In this document: in pieces, positions 34,301-50,662 of the stretch
How the letters are laid out: each line of letters begins with the position of its first letter
How positions within the stretch are numbered: position 1 is the stretch's first letter
Assembly (NCBI GenBank): GCA_037957365.1
Contig: JARHVA010006310.1
Span: 510,001 to 574,000, forward strand
DNA: 64,000 bases
Reading direction: 5' to 3'
DNA from: Torreya grandis
Lineage: Eukaryota; Streptophyta; Pinopsida; Cupressales; Taxaceae
Position numbers and translations under genes: made by a program
The notes under the pieces: generated by a model
Told to the model about the DNA's origin: nothing
Database searches by the model: none
The model's input: the letters and a program-made list of their open reading frames with translations, nothing else

Positions 34301-35872
34301 ACCATTTGAATATTAGACACTTACTCTAAGCTTGGGCAAAAACAAGGTGTCATGCCTTTAACACCCAGTGCACAACCAATAAATATCTTTCAAAACTGAA
34401 GCATTTCAAGAATAACTCCTATAGATCCCTGCAACATTTAGGTGTGAGTCATCAAAGGCTATATGTGTACTTAAATAAAGCCCTAACTATTAATGCCTTT
34501 AGGGGCATACACTTACTCCATGAACCTAAAAAAGCTACTGAGCCAAAAGATTAAATTTTTCTGGTTGTTATACTAAACTTTCTCAATATCTTACGGCATT
34601 GACCATATCATTCAAAAATAGCAAAGAAATTCAAAGGAAAAAACCCAAATGCCAAAAACCGCTATTACCTGATTTCTACATAGGAAAATTGATTTTCTAG
34701 CAGGGTTCTGAATAAAACCTTTTATTAAATTTAAGCACTATCTTCATGCAACCGGAAGTTGAATAAAAGACATTCAAAATATGGAGCATTTTATTTCTTT
34801 TTATAGAAGAAATGAAATAGTGAATTATTTATACCAATCATCCACTTAAAGAAAATTGAGAGAATTCTTTCCTCCAAATATTGGAATCCTTTGTAGAAAG
34901 GTAATTTGTAAATACAAACATTGTTTAGAATGATTCATAACCCTAAAGTTTCTTATAAATAATGTCATTTAATATTTGTAGATAATAGCCTTCATCTAGT
35001 TGACAGATGATTTCAAAGTTCATAAGGTCATCTTTACCATTTGGAGATTTTATGCTCGTAGTCTTTGACATGTTTAACTCACTAATATCTATAAATTTGA
35101 ATAATAATAGTCAATTTAATTTATATTTTCATAAACAATAGAATTTATAAAACAAAAAAAAACATACAGCGTAAATCATTCATAGCAAGAATTGATCTCT
35201 ATGCATCAAGCATGCACACTCAAATCATTGTTGGCATTAAAGCACAATCTTTGAAGATTGTAGTAGTGAAAAAAATATATTTACTATTGAAATGTTTGGA
35301 CAGTAGTGAGATGACTTAAATAGACACCAGTAAAATCCCAAGTCAAAAGAGTGAAAGGTTACCGTCAATACACTAATGTATGTAATATGATAGGCTCCCA
35401 AGAAAATTGAACCTTTAAAGAGGTAACCAAGCTTAGCAATACAAAAGGGCATTCCTTATAGATGGAGAAAAAATCCAATATCTAATCAAGTTCCAAATGA
35501 CTAGGGTACTTCAAGACAAGTATTACTCTGTAAATATGACTACTAAGGTAATAGGAGAACAAGAAGGAGCTTTTTGTTCAAATCAAATGGTGTAGATCAA
35601 GATACATAAAGGTAATCTTATATTGTGATTACATAACCAATTATAAAAAATAAGGCCTAAATATGGCTATCGATTCAATAATGGTGAAATGCCAAATGGG
35701 GAAAAACATAGCATTCACTGGATAATGTTAATATAAGAAAAGTATGACAAAGATACAAGATTGACTTAGATATGAAAGTACCAACTAAAGGAAATGCAAG
35801 ATAGAGGATATCATAGGTTTCATGATCAGTATGCTACTATGCACCTTTATGCAATCATAATTCACCAAAACT
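34301..35872. other. No recognised gene
   Basis: Moderately AT-rich, intron-like sequence between the ARID fragment and the next exon-like pieces. A 71-codon minus frame at 35,237-35,452 has no known motif. Confidence 0.35.
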
Positions 35873-35938
35873 TTACTTCTTCAAAGGTGATCCTCTACTG
35901 CCACTTTCAGTAGCCTCTCTCTGCTTCTATTTGTCTTT
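35873..35938 (-). other. Possible C-terminal exon of an unknown gene
   Basis: The minus strand reads KQREATESGSRGSPLKK and then TAA, after an in-frame TAG three codons upstream. The hydrophilic composition looks like a protein tail. No family recognised. Confidence 0.25.
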
Positions 35939-36239
35939 AAATATATTAATCATGGTATCTACAATAATTGTTCAACCAAATATGAACTTGTTAGGATTCC
36001 ACCATAGTAACGTTACACAAGATAATTTTGCCTGTAAACACATCATTACGATGAAGAGAAATTCAGAGTGGCATGAAGCCCTAGATTAGTATTTTGATGA
36101 GATCTTGGAGTGATTCTTAGTACTTGCCAATATAATATAAGTACAATGTCATCAGAGAGATATTCCATACAAGAGTGTAAGATAAATGATAAGAAAAAAA
36201 ATAGTTCAACATGAAAATCCATGACTGGAATTTTCTAAT

Positions 36240-36335
36240 TTAAGCCTCTTTCCAAGCCTCTTTTTGCTCTTTATAGGCCTCAAAAACATCGAAAATCCCA
36301 TACTTTTCTTTTGAAATTCTGTCAAGGACAAAAGC
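36240..36335 (-). other. Exon-like frame of an unknown gene
   Basis: After a TTTTTTGTAG acceptor the minus strand is open for 31 codons to TAA. It contains AFVLDRISKEKYGIFDVFEA, then YKEQKEAW. The mix of charged and aromatic residues is unlike the AT-rich background. I cannot name the family. It lies between the ARID and carboxypeptidase fragments, on the same strand. Confidence 0.35.
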
Positions 36336-36639
36336 CTACAAAAAACAACAATGGTGGCACCATTTTAGTAGGATAAAACACATAATAAATGATTTCCCAT
36401 TTTGAGAAAACATATTAATCCCCCTTTACAAACATAATATAAGGTTTCTGGGTGATTTTTCTCTAATCAATTTTTTTAAGCCATCTCAAAATAAGCAATT
36501 GTTCAAAGTACTGGCACTATTTGAATGAAGGATCAACTCCCTCAGTCCACTCCTTCAACCAAATCTTCTTCTTGATAATTCTGATGTATCATGAAGGTTC
36601 CCTTGTAGCCAAAGGACAAGTTTGCTAAGTTACAATGTA

Positions 36640-37005
36640 TTGGAGTAAGAAACTCCAACCCCAATAGGTGATTCCAGAAACAAGGTGTTTACCACTGTCA
36701 AAAAAGACATAAATGATTTTTGATGTAGAGAAACATTAAGGTATGTTATAGTAATAAGTGTAGGCAATTAAGAAGAGAAATATTTGATAGACCTTTATTC
36801 TAGGTATAGGGATTATTATACAGTGTTTTTCCATCTAGTTGTACGTGGAACGGTCTTAGTTTAGTCATTGCTCCAACCCCAAATGATGAACATCCCGGCC
36901 CTCAAATGTAAAAGTGAGTAATGCATCATTTCCATGGTATTAAATTTTAAGAGTGAGATAACAACATACCTCCATTAAGCCATAGAAGAAGAGGCTTGTT
37001 GGCCA
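36640..37005 (-). pseudogene. Serine carboxypeptidase-like (SCPL) gene fragment, three exons
   Basis: Exon a (about 37,002 to 36,970) reads ANKPLLLWLNGG and ends at a GTATGT donor. Exon b (36,900-36,793) reads [18 protein letters not shown], then [14 protein letters not shown], stop, NK, and ends at a GTCTAT donor. Exon c starts at 36,694 after TTTTTTGACAG and reads VNTLFLESPIGVGVSYSNT, then stops. This is the S10 peptidase N-terminal core (KPLVLWLNGGPGCSS...DGKTLY.N.Y.WNK.AN.LFLESPAGVGFSYSN). These are secreted or vacuolar peptidases, or acyltransferases descended from them. The in-frame TAG in exon b stands for the family's Trp in YxWN. The catalytic Ser motif (GESYAGHY) and His exons were not found. 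Splice sites and phases are intact, so this is a genomic, not retroposed, copy. Confidence 0.75.
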
Positions 37006-37469
37006 AGTTCAAAATCATCCTCTTTTGCAGATGGGTATTTGTATGCACTAAATTGATGCCCAACTCCACTCCCACAAATGTTAAATTTTTCTAGCAAACT
37101 ATTTGCCATCCATGTGGGATGTTAAGGGGAAACTATCCATGTCCCACCATAGAGAAACCTTTTCCATCTTCCTATGCAATATATAGTAAACCCTGTTATT
37201 GCAATCTATTCTAAGCCTTCTAAAGGAAAATTGGGCTTCAAAATTGAGATGGAGAACTGGGTTTTCCCCTCAATTTTTTCTAGACTAAATAATACATTTC
37301 TAAAATGATTTGGCCCAGAGAATGTCATAAATTATTCATACCAAGGAAATGAGTTATTATACAATCCTATGTAGGGGAATCAAAAAGTACCTATGTATTC
37401 ATTCTAGCATGGATCAAAACACAAAAACATGCTCCCAATTAGAATTCCATGTAAATGTAATAAATCCCT
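37006..37469. other. Upstream flank of the SCPL fragment
   Basis: The expected preceding SCPL segment (RALFYWFFEA) was not found. No other gene seen. Confidence 0.35.
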
Positions 37470-40380
<2,911 letters not shown>

Positions 40381-40949
40381 CTTTAATGATTTTAAGTGAT
40401 GGAAAATAGAATAAATAGAATGTGCCAAACCTAAGTACAACATATAGGGTGAAAATTGGTATCTTATGGTGGAAAATAATCCATATGAAGTGTGTGTATT
40501 TTGAATCTATGATAACATCCCACACTCTTTCAAACATTTTATTCCCAAACATGTTTAGTTAAATTTCCATCTGGTGTTGATAACATTAATATTCAAATTT
40601 TATGAATCTAAAGGAGTTGATAACCTAGTTAGGTTTTATACCAGTGGATGGTCGTCTCATCCACCAAATTATAGTTTTCCCACCATATAGATGGTGTCTA
40701 GCACCATTGTTTTCTAGATGCACATTAGGTATGACATTATGTATCTCTAAAATTGGTTCATGATCATGAGCCTATAACTAAAATTCATCCATTAGAATGG
40801 GCCCAAGCACCCTCTCCTTATATTTATTATAAAATAGATTAGAGATTACCTTAATTTCATTTGAAAACAACCATATGATTTAATCCATAAGACTAGAGTA
40901 AAGGGAACTCATAGAAAGTAAGTACATGATACCACGAAAGAGAATTATA

Positions 40950-42833
40950 CTTAAGAGAAAGCCAAAATCTATGTCCATCTCCATCCCAAATTAAGTGTAT
41001 TTTCATCAATTTAAAATCCTTCTAGATGATCTCTAAACATATAATTCCACCAATGGTGATAGGGACATGTGTGAGAAATAAGGATTGGAAACTAAATAAT
41101 TTCTACCCTACATTGCCCATAGCAATGACTTATGTGGTAAAATCATATGTAAAAATTTATAGGATTTTTCACCTTCTAATGGACATAAGATCCATTTGAA
41201 ACAAAAATCATAACCTTGGATTTTTATGTCTAGAAGATTGATTTTTCCTATTGCTTTTGGTTCACAGAAGATATCCTTGGAAACTCTTTGGAATAGTCTA
41301 CTACCTTTAGAATTGGCCCTCATAATTTTATTAGGAAATCTTAGAAGGTGTCCAATAAGATGAACAATAAAAATGAGTAGCATCAAATAGCTTGGAATAA
41401 AATTGATTTTTTTTTTCTAAATAGAGTGTTTTATAAATATAATAAACAAACTATTACTCAACCTTTTTAACTACACAGTTCAAAAAAATAATGGGATTGA
41501 CTTGAATGTTAAAAAGGATACAAAGGAACTTGAATTGCTCACTAGGCTAAATCCAATGCCATTTTTACTTATGGAGCCAAGTGGGCAAGAGGGAGAAATA
41601 TTTTTTATATCACTAAGTTTAATTCCATTGAATGGAAGATACAAAGGCAAAACAAAAAAATCAAGACATTCCAAGGAATTGGATATTTGAAAATCCTCCT
41701 AATCCAATGTGAGAAAGGTATTAGCAGAAAAAATCCCATTAACCATCTTATTCTATGAGTGTGCGAGTGAGATACATTTAATAAACCCTTTATAATTATT
41801 GTATACTAACATATTGTTGAACCCCTTAGAAAAAAATGCTTACAAATAAGGAGAAAGTGAACACCCTTGGAAAATAAATTAAAAAAACACAAACTTCTCA
41901 TATTGGATACTATTGATAGTGATATAATAGAAAACATCCTAAAAAAATTTAATAGTATACAAACCTAGATCTAAATCATATAGCCTAAATCATTGTCAAG
42001 ATAAAATTTATCTCAATCATATCATATGTGTAGACCCTCAAATGCTACTTCCAAAAAAATTACCACAATGTTATTCTTTTAATTCACTTAATCATCTTTG
42101 AGCAAAGTGAATGAACCCATTTATTAACAACACATTCACCAAAATCTCAAATCTACTTGCAATAACCAATATTGAGACTTCATTCAAAATTAATCCTTTT
42201 AAATTAATATGGATGGTCTTTGAAATGTGTCTCATTTTTTCAAACACAATATTACAACCCTATACATATGGGTTATGGGTCCACATGAGATGTTATCCTC
42301 AAGGTGGGATCATGATTATCTCATCATATTTAACCTTGTTATATATTCACCCTTAATGATTTGAGATTGATCGTACAAAAAATATGTTTTGGTTGTACCA
42401 TGATCACTATAGTGCATCAAGGTCTCATACCACCTTGTTGGATATTCACAAGTGGTTTTAGTCTCATTATATAATTATATGACCTACATATCATATAATT
42501 TTTCATGGCTTAAGTATCACCCAATACAATCTTGGTGACTAATAAAGGATGACATTAAGAAAATGTTACTAAATGATGGCATTAAGAAATATCTTTACGA
42601 ATGATTTTATAATATACATTAAGAAGGGTAATAGGTTTCCAACCTGTAATAAGCTCCATGTTACCAATTTTTATAATGTAATCGATATTATATTGTTTAA
42701 TAATTATTTCAAGGGTGTTGGTTTCTACATTTTTGACATACACTCTATGTAAATCTACGCCCATAGTATCACATAAATATAAGATAAATTTACATGGAAA
42801 CCCATCAATACCATGAGATTTATCAACAACCAT
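40950..42833 (-). mobile_element. LINE ORF2 remnant, copy 2
   Basis: Same layout as 7,560-9,412: DKSHGIDGFPCKF and GWKPITLLNV (42,582-42,833), palm and broken FADD box near 41,720, LECLDFF segment (41,480-41,674), and C-terminal segment (41,108-41,386). The FADD box reads FSAN here, so both aspartates are gone. The C-terminal frame is open for 92 codons, longer than the 75 of copy 1. Confidence 0.75.
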
Positions 42834-42999
42834 TTACATAACAACCTTCTAGATATCCTTGATTAATAGTAGGAAATCACAATCTAGCCATTATCTTTCA
42901 GTGACTTTAGAAAGAAGAACTTGAAGACATTATGACAAAGCATTATATCTCTTAGGTATGGAAGGTTGATAAAAAAACATGCCATAGTAAAGGGAGACA

Positions 43000-43685
43000 A
43001 AATATTTTATAATATTTGAGATAACTACAAGATGAGTATCAACATCTTTTATACCTTTATGAGTGAGCTTACCAAAACTTTAAGGGATACCAAGTGGAAA
43101 ATAGTAGGGTGGTAGTGGTGGCTACACTTACAGAGTTGAGGTGTCTTTGACAATGGATACAAGAGGAATATGGGCAAAGGTAACTGCCTTCGTGGAGAAT
43201 AAGAATACAAAAAAGGAAAATGTATTGCATAATTAACGATAGTAAGCGATTTTTTTTTATATTTATATTTAGGAGAGCACATATAGAACAATGATATGCA
43301 TGTAGGATTCCATTTAAGGGATTTGAACACATGTATGGTCCATAAGAGTGAACATGTAACAAAGGTACTAGTATCAAGAGAGACATATTATGGAAAAGGA
43401 TGGAAAGATCTTGAACCACTGAATATGACCCTTAGATTGCAAATCTGAAAATGGTATAGAAGGGTCTTCATTATGTTTTACCATTTCATCATTTTGCGAC
43501 TATTTCTGCTCTTTTGATGTTGTTGTTGTGTTGTGTTGTGTTGCATTTTGGTCTTTTTATAGGTAATATTTTATCTTTTATTTTTTAATAACCATTCATG
43601 TTTCATGTATGTTTAGTTTCATGCAATGGGTAGAATCCCTCTTTAAAACCCCTATTTACCAATAATAAAAACACATTCTGTCAAT
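43000..43685 (+). mobile_element. Possible LINE 3' end, copy 2
   Basis: Counterpart of 9,600-10,265 with the same ACC-AATAATAAA tail near 43,660. The TTG tract is shorter. No coding remnant recognised. Confidence 0.3.
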
Positions 43686-46216
43686 TTCTTGGAATGGAAC
43701 AACATGAAGAACTCCTTGGAAGCCCAATCTTTTATTTTCAATTAATACATATGCACTTGAGTTTGAGATCCTCGAGCTTTAATGTGGTCCACCACATTAA
43801 GCTTATGTATTCATAAAGAAGCATGTTTTTTTTTAAATGTGAAACTAGAATAAATTAATAGTGTGAAGCATCTTGAGCATCACAACTTAAGATAGTTGTT
43901 TGCATCTCAAAGATCCATAAAAGCAATGTATGACTAATGCTATTATCCCACCATTATATCCATCCAAAAGCTTCACAAAGCATACATGTAAGGTTCAATT
44001 TTTTAGTGATATATTTTTTAGTCCATCAGTGATGCAGATGAACAATTTTAAGATAAAATTATCACTTGAAATTTTTTATTTGGGAGTAATCCATTAAAAT
44101 TCAAACCCAATAAAACTTTTGGTAAGTTTCATTCTCATATTTTATTATATTTATAAGGTTTTTTAAACAAACATTACAAAATTATTAACGAAAAGAGAAA
44201 AAATATAATTATCAAATTATTATATTTTATCCTCTTTAAATTACACCTTGTTTGATTTATTTAATCTATGCATATTCTTATTTTTTAAACATTATCTATT
44301 TATTTTTACAATAATACAAATTATTTATATTTAATAATAATTTTTCAATGAATTACATTCTTTATTAATTTCAAATTATGACAACTGATCATTTATATTT
44401 CTTGCATAGCACTATACTAAAATTATTGGAAATTTGCATTCTATGCGACATGTAGAAAGAATACTCCCCTACACAATGTTAAATGTTTAACTCAATCCAA
44501 ATGTGAAAATAAACAATAAAATATTTAACAATAATATGTAGTGTCATAATATATTATGAAATGGAGAATGCTGGCTTCTAAATCCAACTTGACATTTTGC
44601 TCTTATTGTATTCTCATTTAACTATTGAATGATTTTCTCTTCGGGAACATGTGAAAAAAAAGATAGATATAGATATAGATATATATATAATATTATGGGA
44701 TACATTTAATCTTATAATTTTAATTAAACTTTGATAAAAATAAATAAAAAATTTAAATTTCTATTAAAATTTATATAATTATTTTTTATACTATAAAAAT
44801 AATTTAATAAAAAATAATTATTTAATAGATTAAAATATTTAATTAAATTTTATATTGAGAAAAAACTTAACTTACATTAACAAATATATTTATATAAATA
44901 TTAATTATATAATTATATATTTATAGTTTTTTTTAGAAGTTTAGTAAAGCTATTTTTCTGTCTAAATAATTTTTTTTTTTAAATTTTTATAATATCTATT
45001 GAATATATATTATATCATTTTTTATAGATTGTCTTAATCTTAATTTTTTAGAAGTTAATAAATATTCTTAATATTAATTGCTTATTTAAAAAACTCTGAT
45101 TATTTTTATGATAATCTCTTTATTTTGAGATGGGATCTTCAAGAATCAATTCAGAACTTAAAAATTAAATATCTGATGTTTTAGGTTGTAGTATTATTAA
45201 AATATTTCTTAGGAAATGATATAGAGAACTTAATTTAATTTATAAAAATTTTTGATTTTTTTTTTTTTTTTTTGAAAATATTTTTTTTTTAAAAATTTAA
45301 ATTTAATATTTTTATGTATATCAAAATAAATAAATAAGTTTTTAAGCTTATTATTAATTATATAATATGTTTTTTATTTTTTAAATAATATTTAATTTTT
45401 TATATTATTAATTTTTATTTAATCCTTTTTATATAAAAACTTTCTCAACTTATTATAAAATAATTTTATATTTTATAATCTAAAATATTTGATAATAAAT
45501 AATATCTTATTTAATTTAATTGCCATACATTAATGTGTGAGAGAATTAATTTAGAAATTTTTTTGGTGCAAAGCTCTTAATCTTATTTTATATATAAGTA
45601 ATATTTGATTTATTTATTATAAATTATTTAATTTTAAATAAATTTTATAAATTAATTTTTTTTCAGGGATGCAAAAGATTGTTTTATATAAATTTTACAA
45701 ATTAATTTAAATATTAAAAAGATTGCTGGTTTTAATTTTATAAATTTGAATTATTATTTGTTTTATTTGAAACAATAATTTTTTAATTATAATCATTTTT
45801 TTTTAATTGAGAAGTGTTTATATTAAACCATTAAAAAATAGAGAGATGGAGGTGGGGTACTAGGCTTTAGAAGGTCTTCTCTCTTACCAGAGACCAACAC
45901 AATAGATAGGACGCTTCGCTTCCTCCGCCAAACAAGTTAATATCAATTTGAGTTCACTTTTATGTAACTTTTAAGTCGGATCAATTTCCGTTCACAATGT
46001 GTGTTTTGATGCAACTGCTGTCCTGCCAGTCATTTAACCAAGAGCAATGGCAATGCAAGGGGAAGGACGGTGGATAAGTTTAGACCATTAAATATTAGAT
46101 TGTGACTAGATAATATCCTATTTGACTACCTGTACTTTTTTTTTACATCCACCAGAAAAAACATTGTTAGACTGCATGTACTGTAAACAGTGGACACGTT
46201 CAACGAAGTATATAAA
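43686..46216. other. Very AT-rich sequence, counterpart of 10.3-12.8 kb
   Basis: No open frames of note. Poly-T and poly-A runs differ in length from copy 1. A short GATATA repeat occurs near 44,663-44,690. Confidence 0.4.
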
Positions 46217-46522
46217 TTACCTCAGTTTGATTAATTTATAGTTCCCATAGCGGCTGTAAAGAAGGAATGGATCCACTTCATCGTACATGATATCTTCAAT
46301 TGGTTGTAATGTGCTATCAGGGGGATAAAGAACTTGTTGATAATCGAGATATCCTTTGCTCAGGAGGAATGGAAGCTTATCATACTGCAAGCACATTTTC
46401 CTGAACTCTGTCTGCGTGACTGTCAACTGGGATTCCATCTCAGCGTTTTGCTTCCTCATTTGCTGGATTGCACATGCACATCCATGGATGGGATCCTTCA
46501 GAGTTGCAGTTGCTTCATATAA
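46217..46522 (-). pseudogene. LOB-domain (LBD) relic, second exon, copy 2 (better preserved)
   Basis: After the TTTTAAG acceptor at 46,523 the frame is open to TAA at 46,217. It runs LYEATATLKDPIHGC, then IQQMRKQNAEMESQL, then YDKLPFLLSKGYLDYQQ, PPDSTLQPIEDI and VDPFLLYSRYG. The first part is the end of the LOB domain; the rest is a variable C-terminus. A GAG-GTAATT donor overlaps the stop, so another exon may once have followed. The frame alone could be functional, but its partner exon at 46,831-46,923 has lost the zinc-finger cysteines and has a stop, so the gene is most likely dead. Confidence 0.75.
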
Positions 46523-46830
46523 CTTAAAATAATAAGATAATGAAAGTTTATAGAATTCATCATAATCTCAGAATAGGGGCGAGGGCGAGGGCGAGGTCGA
46601 GGACGAGGACTTGGGATAAAAATATATATATAAATATATTTGAAACATTTTATTATTTTAATATAATTTTATTATATAAAATATTAAAAATATATAAATT
46701 TACATAATTAGTATTCACAGTTTTAACTGTGAATATCAGAAGACAAAACACTGACTCAAAACATAACATTGAAAACTAGAAAACAAACTGAACCAAACAT
46801 TATGATAATATGTCTAATTGGAAACTCTCT

Positions 46831-46923
46831 CTACACCGTTGCAATCTTGTCTGGATCCTCTGATGGTAAATGAATAGCCAACACACATTTTTCGAAACAT
46901 TTCTTGCATTGCAATCTATAAGT
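46831..46923 (-). pseudogene. LOB-domain N-terminal relic, copy 2
   Basis: The minus strand reads TYRLQCKKCFEKCVLA, then IHLPSEDPDKIATV, then TAG. It aligns with the LOB start CK-x5-C-x3-C-V-L-AP-F-P...DP.KFA.V. The Cys expected seven residues before KCF is Tyr, and the histidine after ATV is replaced by the stop. The frame is intact here where copy 1 has a 16-bp deletion. Confidence 0.65.
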
Positions 46924-47830
46924 CCAAATTATAAACAATTCCTTTTACCATGGCGAGATGACGTGATTCTTTTTTCCATGGCGAGATGGAATGGTTTGCA
47001 TAGGTGGTAAGGAGTCCAAATTATAAAAAATTCCTTTCAGCACATGGGAAATTTCAACCTTTGTCCGCATAAGCAGCATAAATCGGTGTGATAGATGATG
47101 TGGCTAAAATCAAAATTCCTTATTCGTTTACAAGCCATCACATTTCATCAGTTGAATGTGTTGTTGTTGATATGATAACAAAGTTAAATATTGGATTTGT
47201 TTGTGACATGGTTTACACCCCATTTTTTGGTAGAGGGATATTGGAGGGCAATGCCACCCATTAAGGGGGTCCATTGAATTCTATTGTTACGAAGGAAAGT
47301 CTTAATGTCATCTTTCACTCTATTTTTAAGAGGAAGAATCTGAACGATACTTTGTCAATTAAATGTATTTATCTTTATGAAGTTTGTATGTAATTTATAA
47401 CAAATTCGCAATTAATTTGTTCATCTTGAGTTAACAAATCATGATATCTTATATCATGGATGTTTCTTTAATTTTTGCTAAGATTTTACCACGTAATTCT
47501 ATTGTTTTGTCTCTTGCCTATTTAGTTGAATTATTTCTATTATTACAAATTTATATTTTGTTTACTGGTTACTTGTTGGTAAGTGTCTAGTTTCCTAATA
47601 GTTGGGTGGGTACCGGGGACATAAGAAGAGGTGTTATTTTCAATCATTTCAGCTATACTATAAGTTTTTAGAGCCTCGTACTTCAATATTATAGAGTTCA
47701 TTCAAAATAAATAACTTTTTCAATGTAGCCAATTAAAATATTTGATTAACATATTATTATAATAACTATAAAATTTTGCTTTTAAAACTGTTGGAATATT
47801 CAATATGGTTTTATTGTAGAATATTCTATT
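46924..47830. other. No recognised gene
   Basis: AT-rich counterpart of 13.4-14.3 kb. Confidence 0.35.
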
Positions 47831-48415
47831 TTTTATTAGATAGGGTAAAAAACGCATGTTTTAGGAGGACCTAAAACCATGAAAATAAAAGATATAGCAA
47901 TACAGCTCAAAGAAGATGCTACAACAAACGGTTCATGAGATACTAAACAACCACTAAACCATACCTCGCCAAAAAGACAAAACTACCTACAACAAGAGAC
48001 CAACCAGAAACATAGAGTTTTTAATAAAAATTCTCTCCACAAAACCACAATAATACCATAGCAAAGCAAAGACTTGTCAAAAGGCCCAAACAAAACAAAC
48101 AACAAATAGGCATCCAATCGCCAACTACCAACTAAAATTAGATCAACAACCACAAGATGCAGACCAACCAACAGAAAGTGTCTTGCATCAAAACAAGGGT
48201 CATCTACCAATCTTCCACATTTAGTGACCTTTTCAATTTTCAACTAAACTACAAGACCCCACATGGATTGAAGGTCAAGCTAGATCATTTTTCCTAACTT
48301 TCATAAGCCCCTTAGGACGAAGAGTCATGTTAAAGGACTAAACCTCCAATCTTTTGCCTTTTTTTTTCTTTGCACTTTAATCCACCCATCCTTATTCTCT
48401 ACAATTTCTAAATCG
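47831..48415 (-). mobile_element. 5'-truncated LINE 'A', copy 2
   Basis: Counterpart of 14,343-14,940, with the TTTTACCCTATCTAATAA tail at the low-coordinate end and an 86-codon frame at 47,983-48,243. Confidence 0.55.
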
Positions 48416-48819
48416 ACTAATAAATAAATTTCAATTAATTTTAAGGACTAAAATTTCTCTTCTACTACAACCTCTACTATTAATTCTGCCCTAAATATTC
48501 TTATTTATTGAATGGCTTCCACTTATTAATGATTTAACAAGCAAAAGTCGAACAACTAAAAAAAAGTGTTTCTTAAATTAAAATGAGAGCTTATAACTAA
48601 GACTAATGGCAACACAACTGTCTATTCCAAAATGGAATTGTACTTCATTCATGTCATCTTAAAAATTAATCATTAATTAATTTATATAATAATTTAATTA
48701 TTAAAAATTCAAGTTTAGATCAATCACGTCAACATGGTTAACAATTATATGGATGCCTATGGATTCTTGTTGAGTTGTCTAAAATAGTTTTATAACCTCC
48801 AAATATTATAACACCGAGT

Positions 48820-49250
48820 TCAAAAATAAGTGCCTGCTGCTCTGACATTCCACCAGTCACTTAAACGAGATCAATCTGGGATTCACTCCCATGTTCAGAC
48901 AATATGTTCAGCAATTTATTTATTACAGAAATCAGTGATTACCCTAAACCGTGATTCTAGGTTTTATTATCTCCCCTGGCCATTAATTTGTCGTAGTCTC
49001 GAATCTAACCGTGATTATTTTAAGGAAATAGTTGAGTAAATTGTTAAAAGCAAGGTCTGCTTCGACTGATTCCCTGAGGCCACGATTTCCCCTTCTTTGT
49101 GTGAAGTATTTTCAACATGGCATTCCATACCATACATTGACATAAAATAGATTCTTATCAATGATGTTTTGGTGTGGGGTTGATGGAGATATCTCAAAAA
49201 CATAAAAAGGGAAAGACTCAATAATTTATTTATATTCATGTTGAATTAGA
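48820..49250. other. Conserved block of unknown nature, copy 2
   Basis: Counterpart of 15,310-15,730. The plus-strand frame MPAALTFHQSLKRDQSGIHS stays open over the same 69 codons. The minus-strand frame is shortened to 74 codons by a stop. Unequal conservation of the two frames slightly favours the plus strand, or no coding at all. Confidence 0.45.
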
Positions 49251-50640
49251 CAAGTCCCATGGATTTGAATTTGGATGGGACTTGAATTTGGATTAGAATA
49301 AAATGTTTGTGGGATTTGATTTATCCATATCTTTGTCTATTAAATATGTTGTCGTGTGCAATTTTCAATTAGGATGAATAATATTGTAAAAGTAGGCTCT
49401 GTATGTGTTAGCTGAACCCAATCTTTAAATGTGACAAGACAGCATTGTTGTCAAATTCAATTTTCATCATTGATGAGCCATGCAACTTTTTAAAATGCAC
49501 ATTATGATCATCCATTTAAAATTGTCGTTGTCTTTTTTTATACTGATTTAAAGTTTTGGATACGCTTTTATCTTTTAGATTTAGTGTTTTTCTTGATTCA
49601 AACCTCCATCATTAGTTTAATAAAAATAAAAAAATTATTTAATTTTGAGGTAAATTTTCTTTAATTCTAATTTATATTAAAAAAATCTAAAAACTTACCA
49701 ATCGAACCAATAAATGCCTCTAGATATTAAACATAATGAACATAATTATAATTACAAGCATAGTCTTCCAAACACAAGTATTCCCAATTCTTATTAGAAT
49801 CATACAATATAATCTGGGCATGGTTATAGTGAGACTCAGACAATTATTATGGATTAACAAAATGTTATGATAAGTAAAATATCAAACAAAAAAATTTCCC
49901 TCATAATCACCTAAATTTCAAGTATGCAAAGTGAAAACTAGTTTTGAATCATTTAAACAGTCATGATGACTTTCAGGCAAGAATATTTAACTTTGGCTGT
50001 CCAGATGAACTCTTTTTAGTATGGGATATAACCTTTGCTCTTCCAAAAAAATAAATTCAAATAGGCAATAAGAAAAACTGACACCATTTATCTTACTGGT
50101 TTCCCAAGCCAAGACATAAATAAAGAAATTAGATTTCACCTCATTCCATAAGGTACACAATTATAAGTTGTTTGTTTATGAAGAGAACATGCTGCTGCTT
50201 TCATATATATTTTAAATTTAGTATATTAGTCCTTAGTAAGATAGGTATTATAGCTTTCAATTGAATTTTTTAAAATATATATATATTTTTAAATATATAT
50301 ATTTTTGAAAATAATTTATATTGATAATAAATATTATGCTAATTAACAAGATGAACAGTTTTTTTAATATTGGAATTACATATATATATTGATCATTACT
50401 CATATTGCATAGATTATGGAAACACTATATTTCTAAATCTTATTATTAATATTCTTTTTATTTACTGTTATTACTGCAGTTATCATTCATTATTATGTTA
50501 GTTTTATATTGTAAAATTATATATAATTTTCAAAAATAAAATAAAAACTAACTGTTATACATTTTTTTTTTTTTTTAAATTTTAAAATAAATTATTTTAT
50601 TTGAATTTGAATTTGAATTTTATCTTTTAATTTATGGACA
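49251..50640. other. AT-rich sequence with no recognised gene
   Basis: Counterpart of 15.7-17.1 kb, with small insertions (for example near 50,095-50,108 and 50,181-50,190). Confidence 0.4.
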
Positions 50641-50662
50641 ATTTATTCTAACTTGAATGCAG

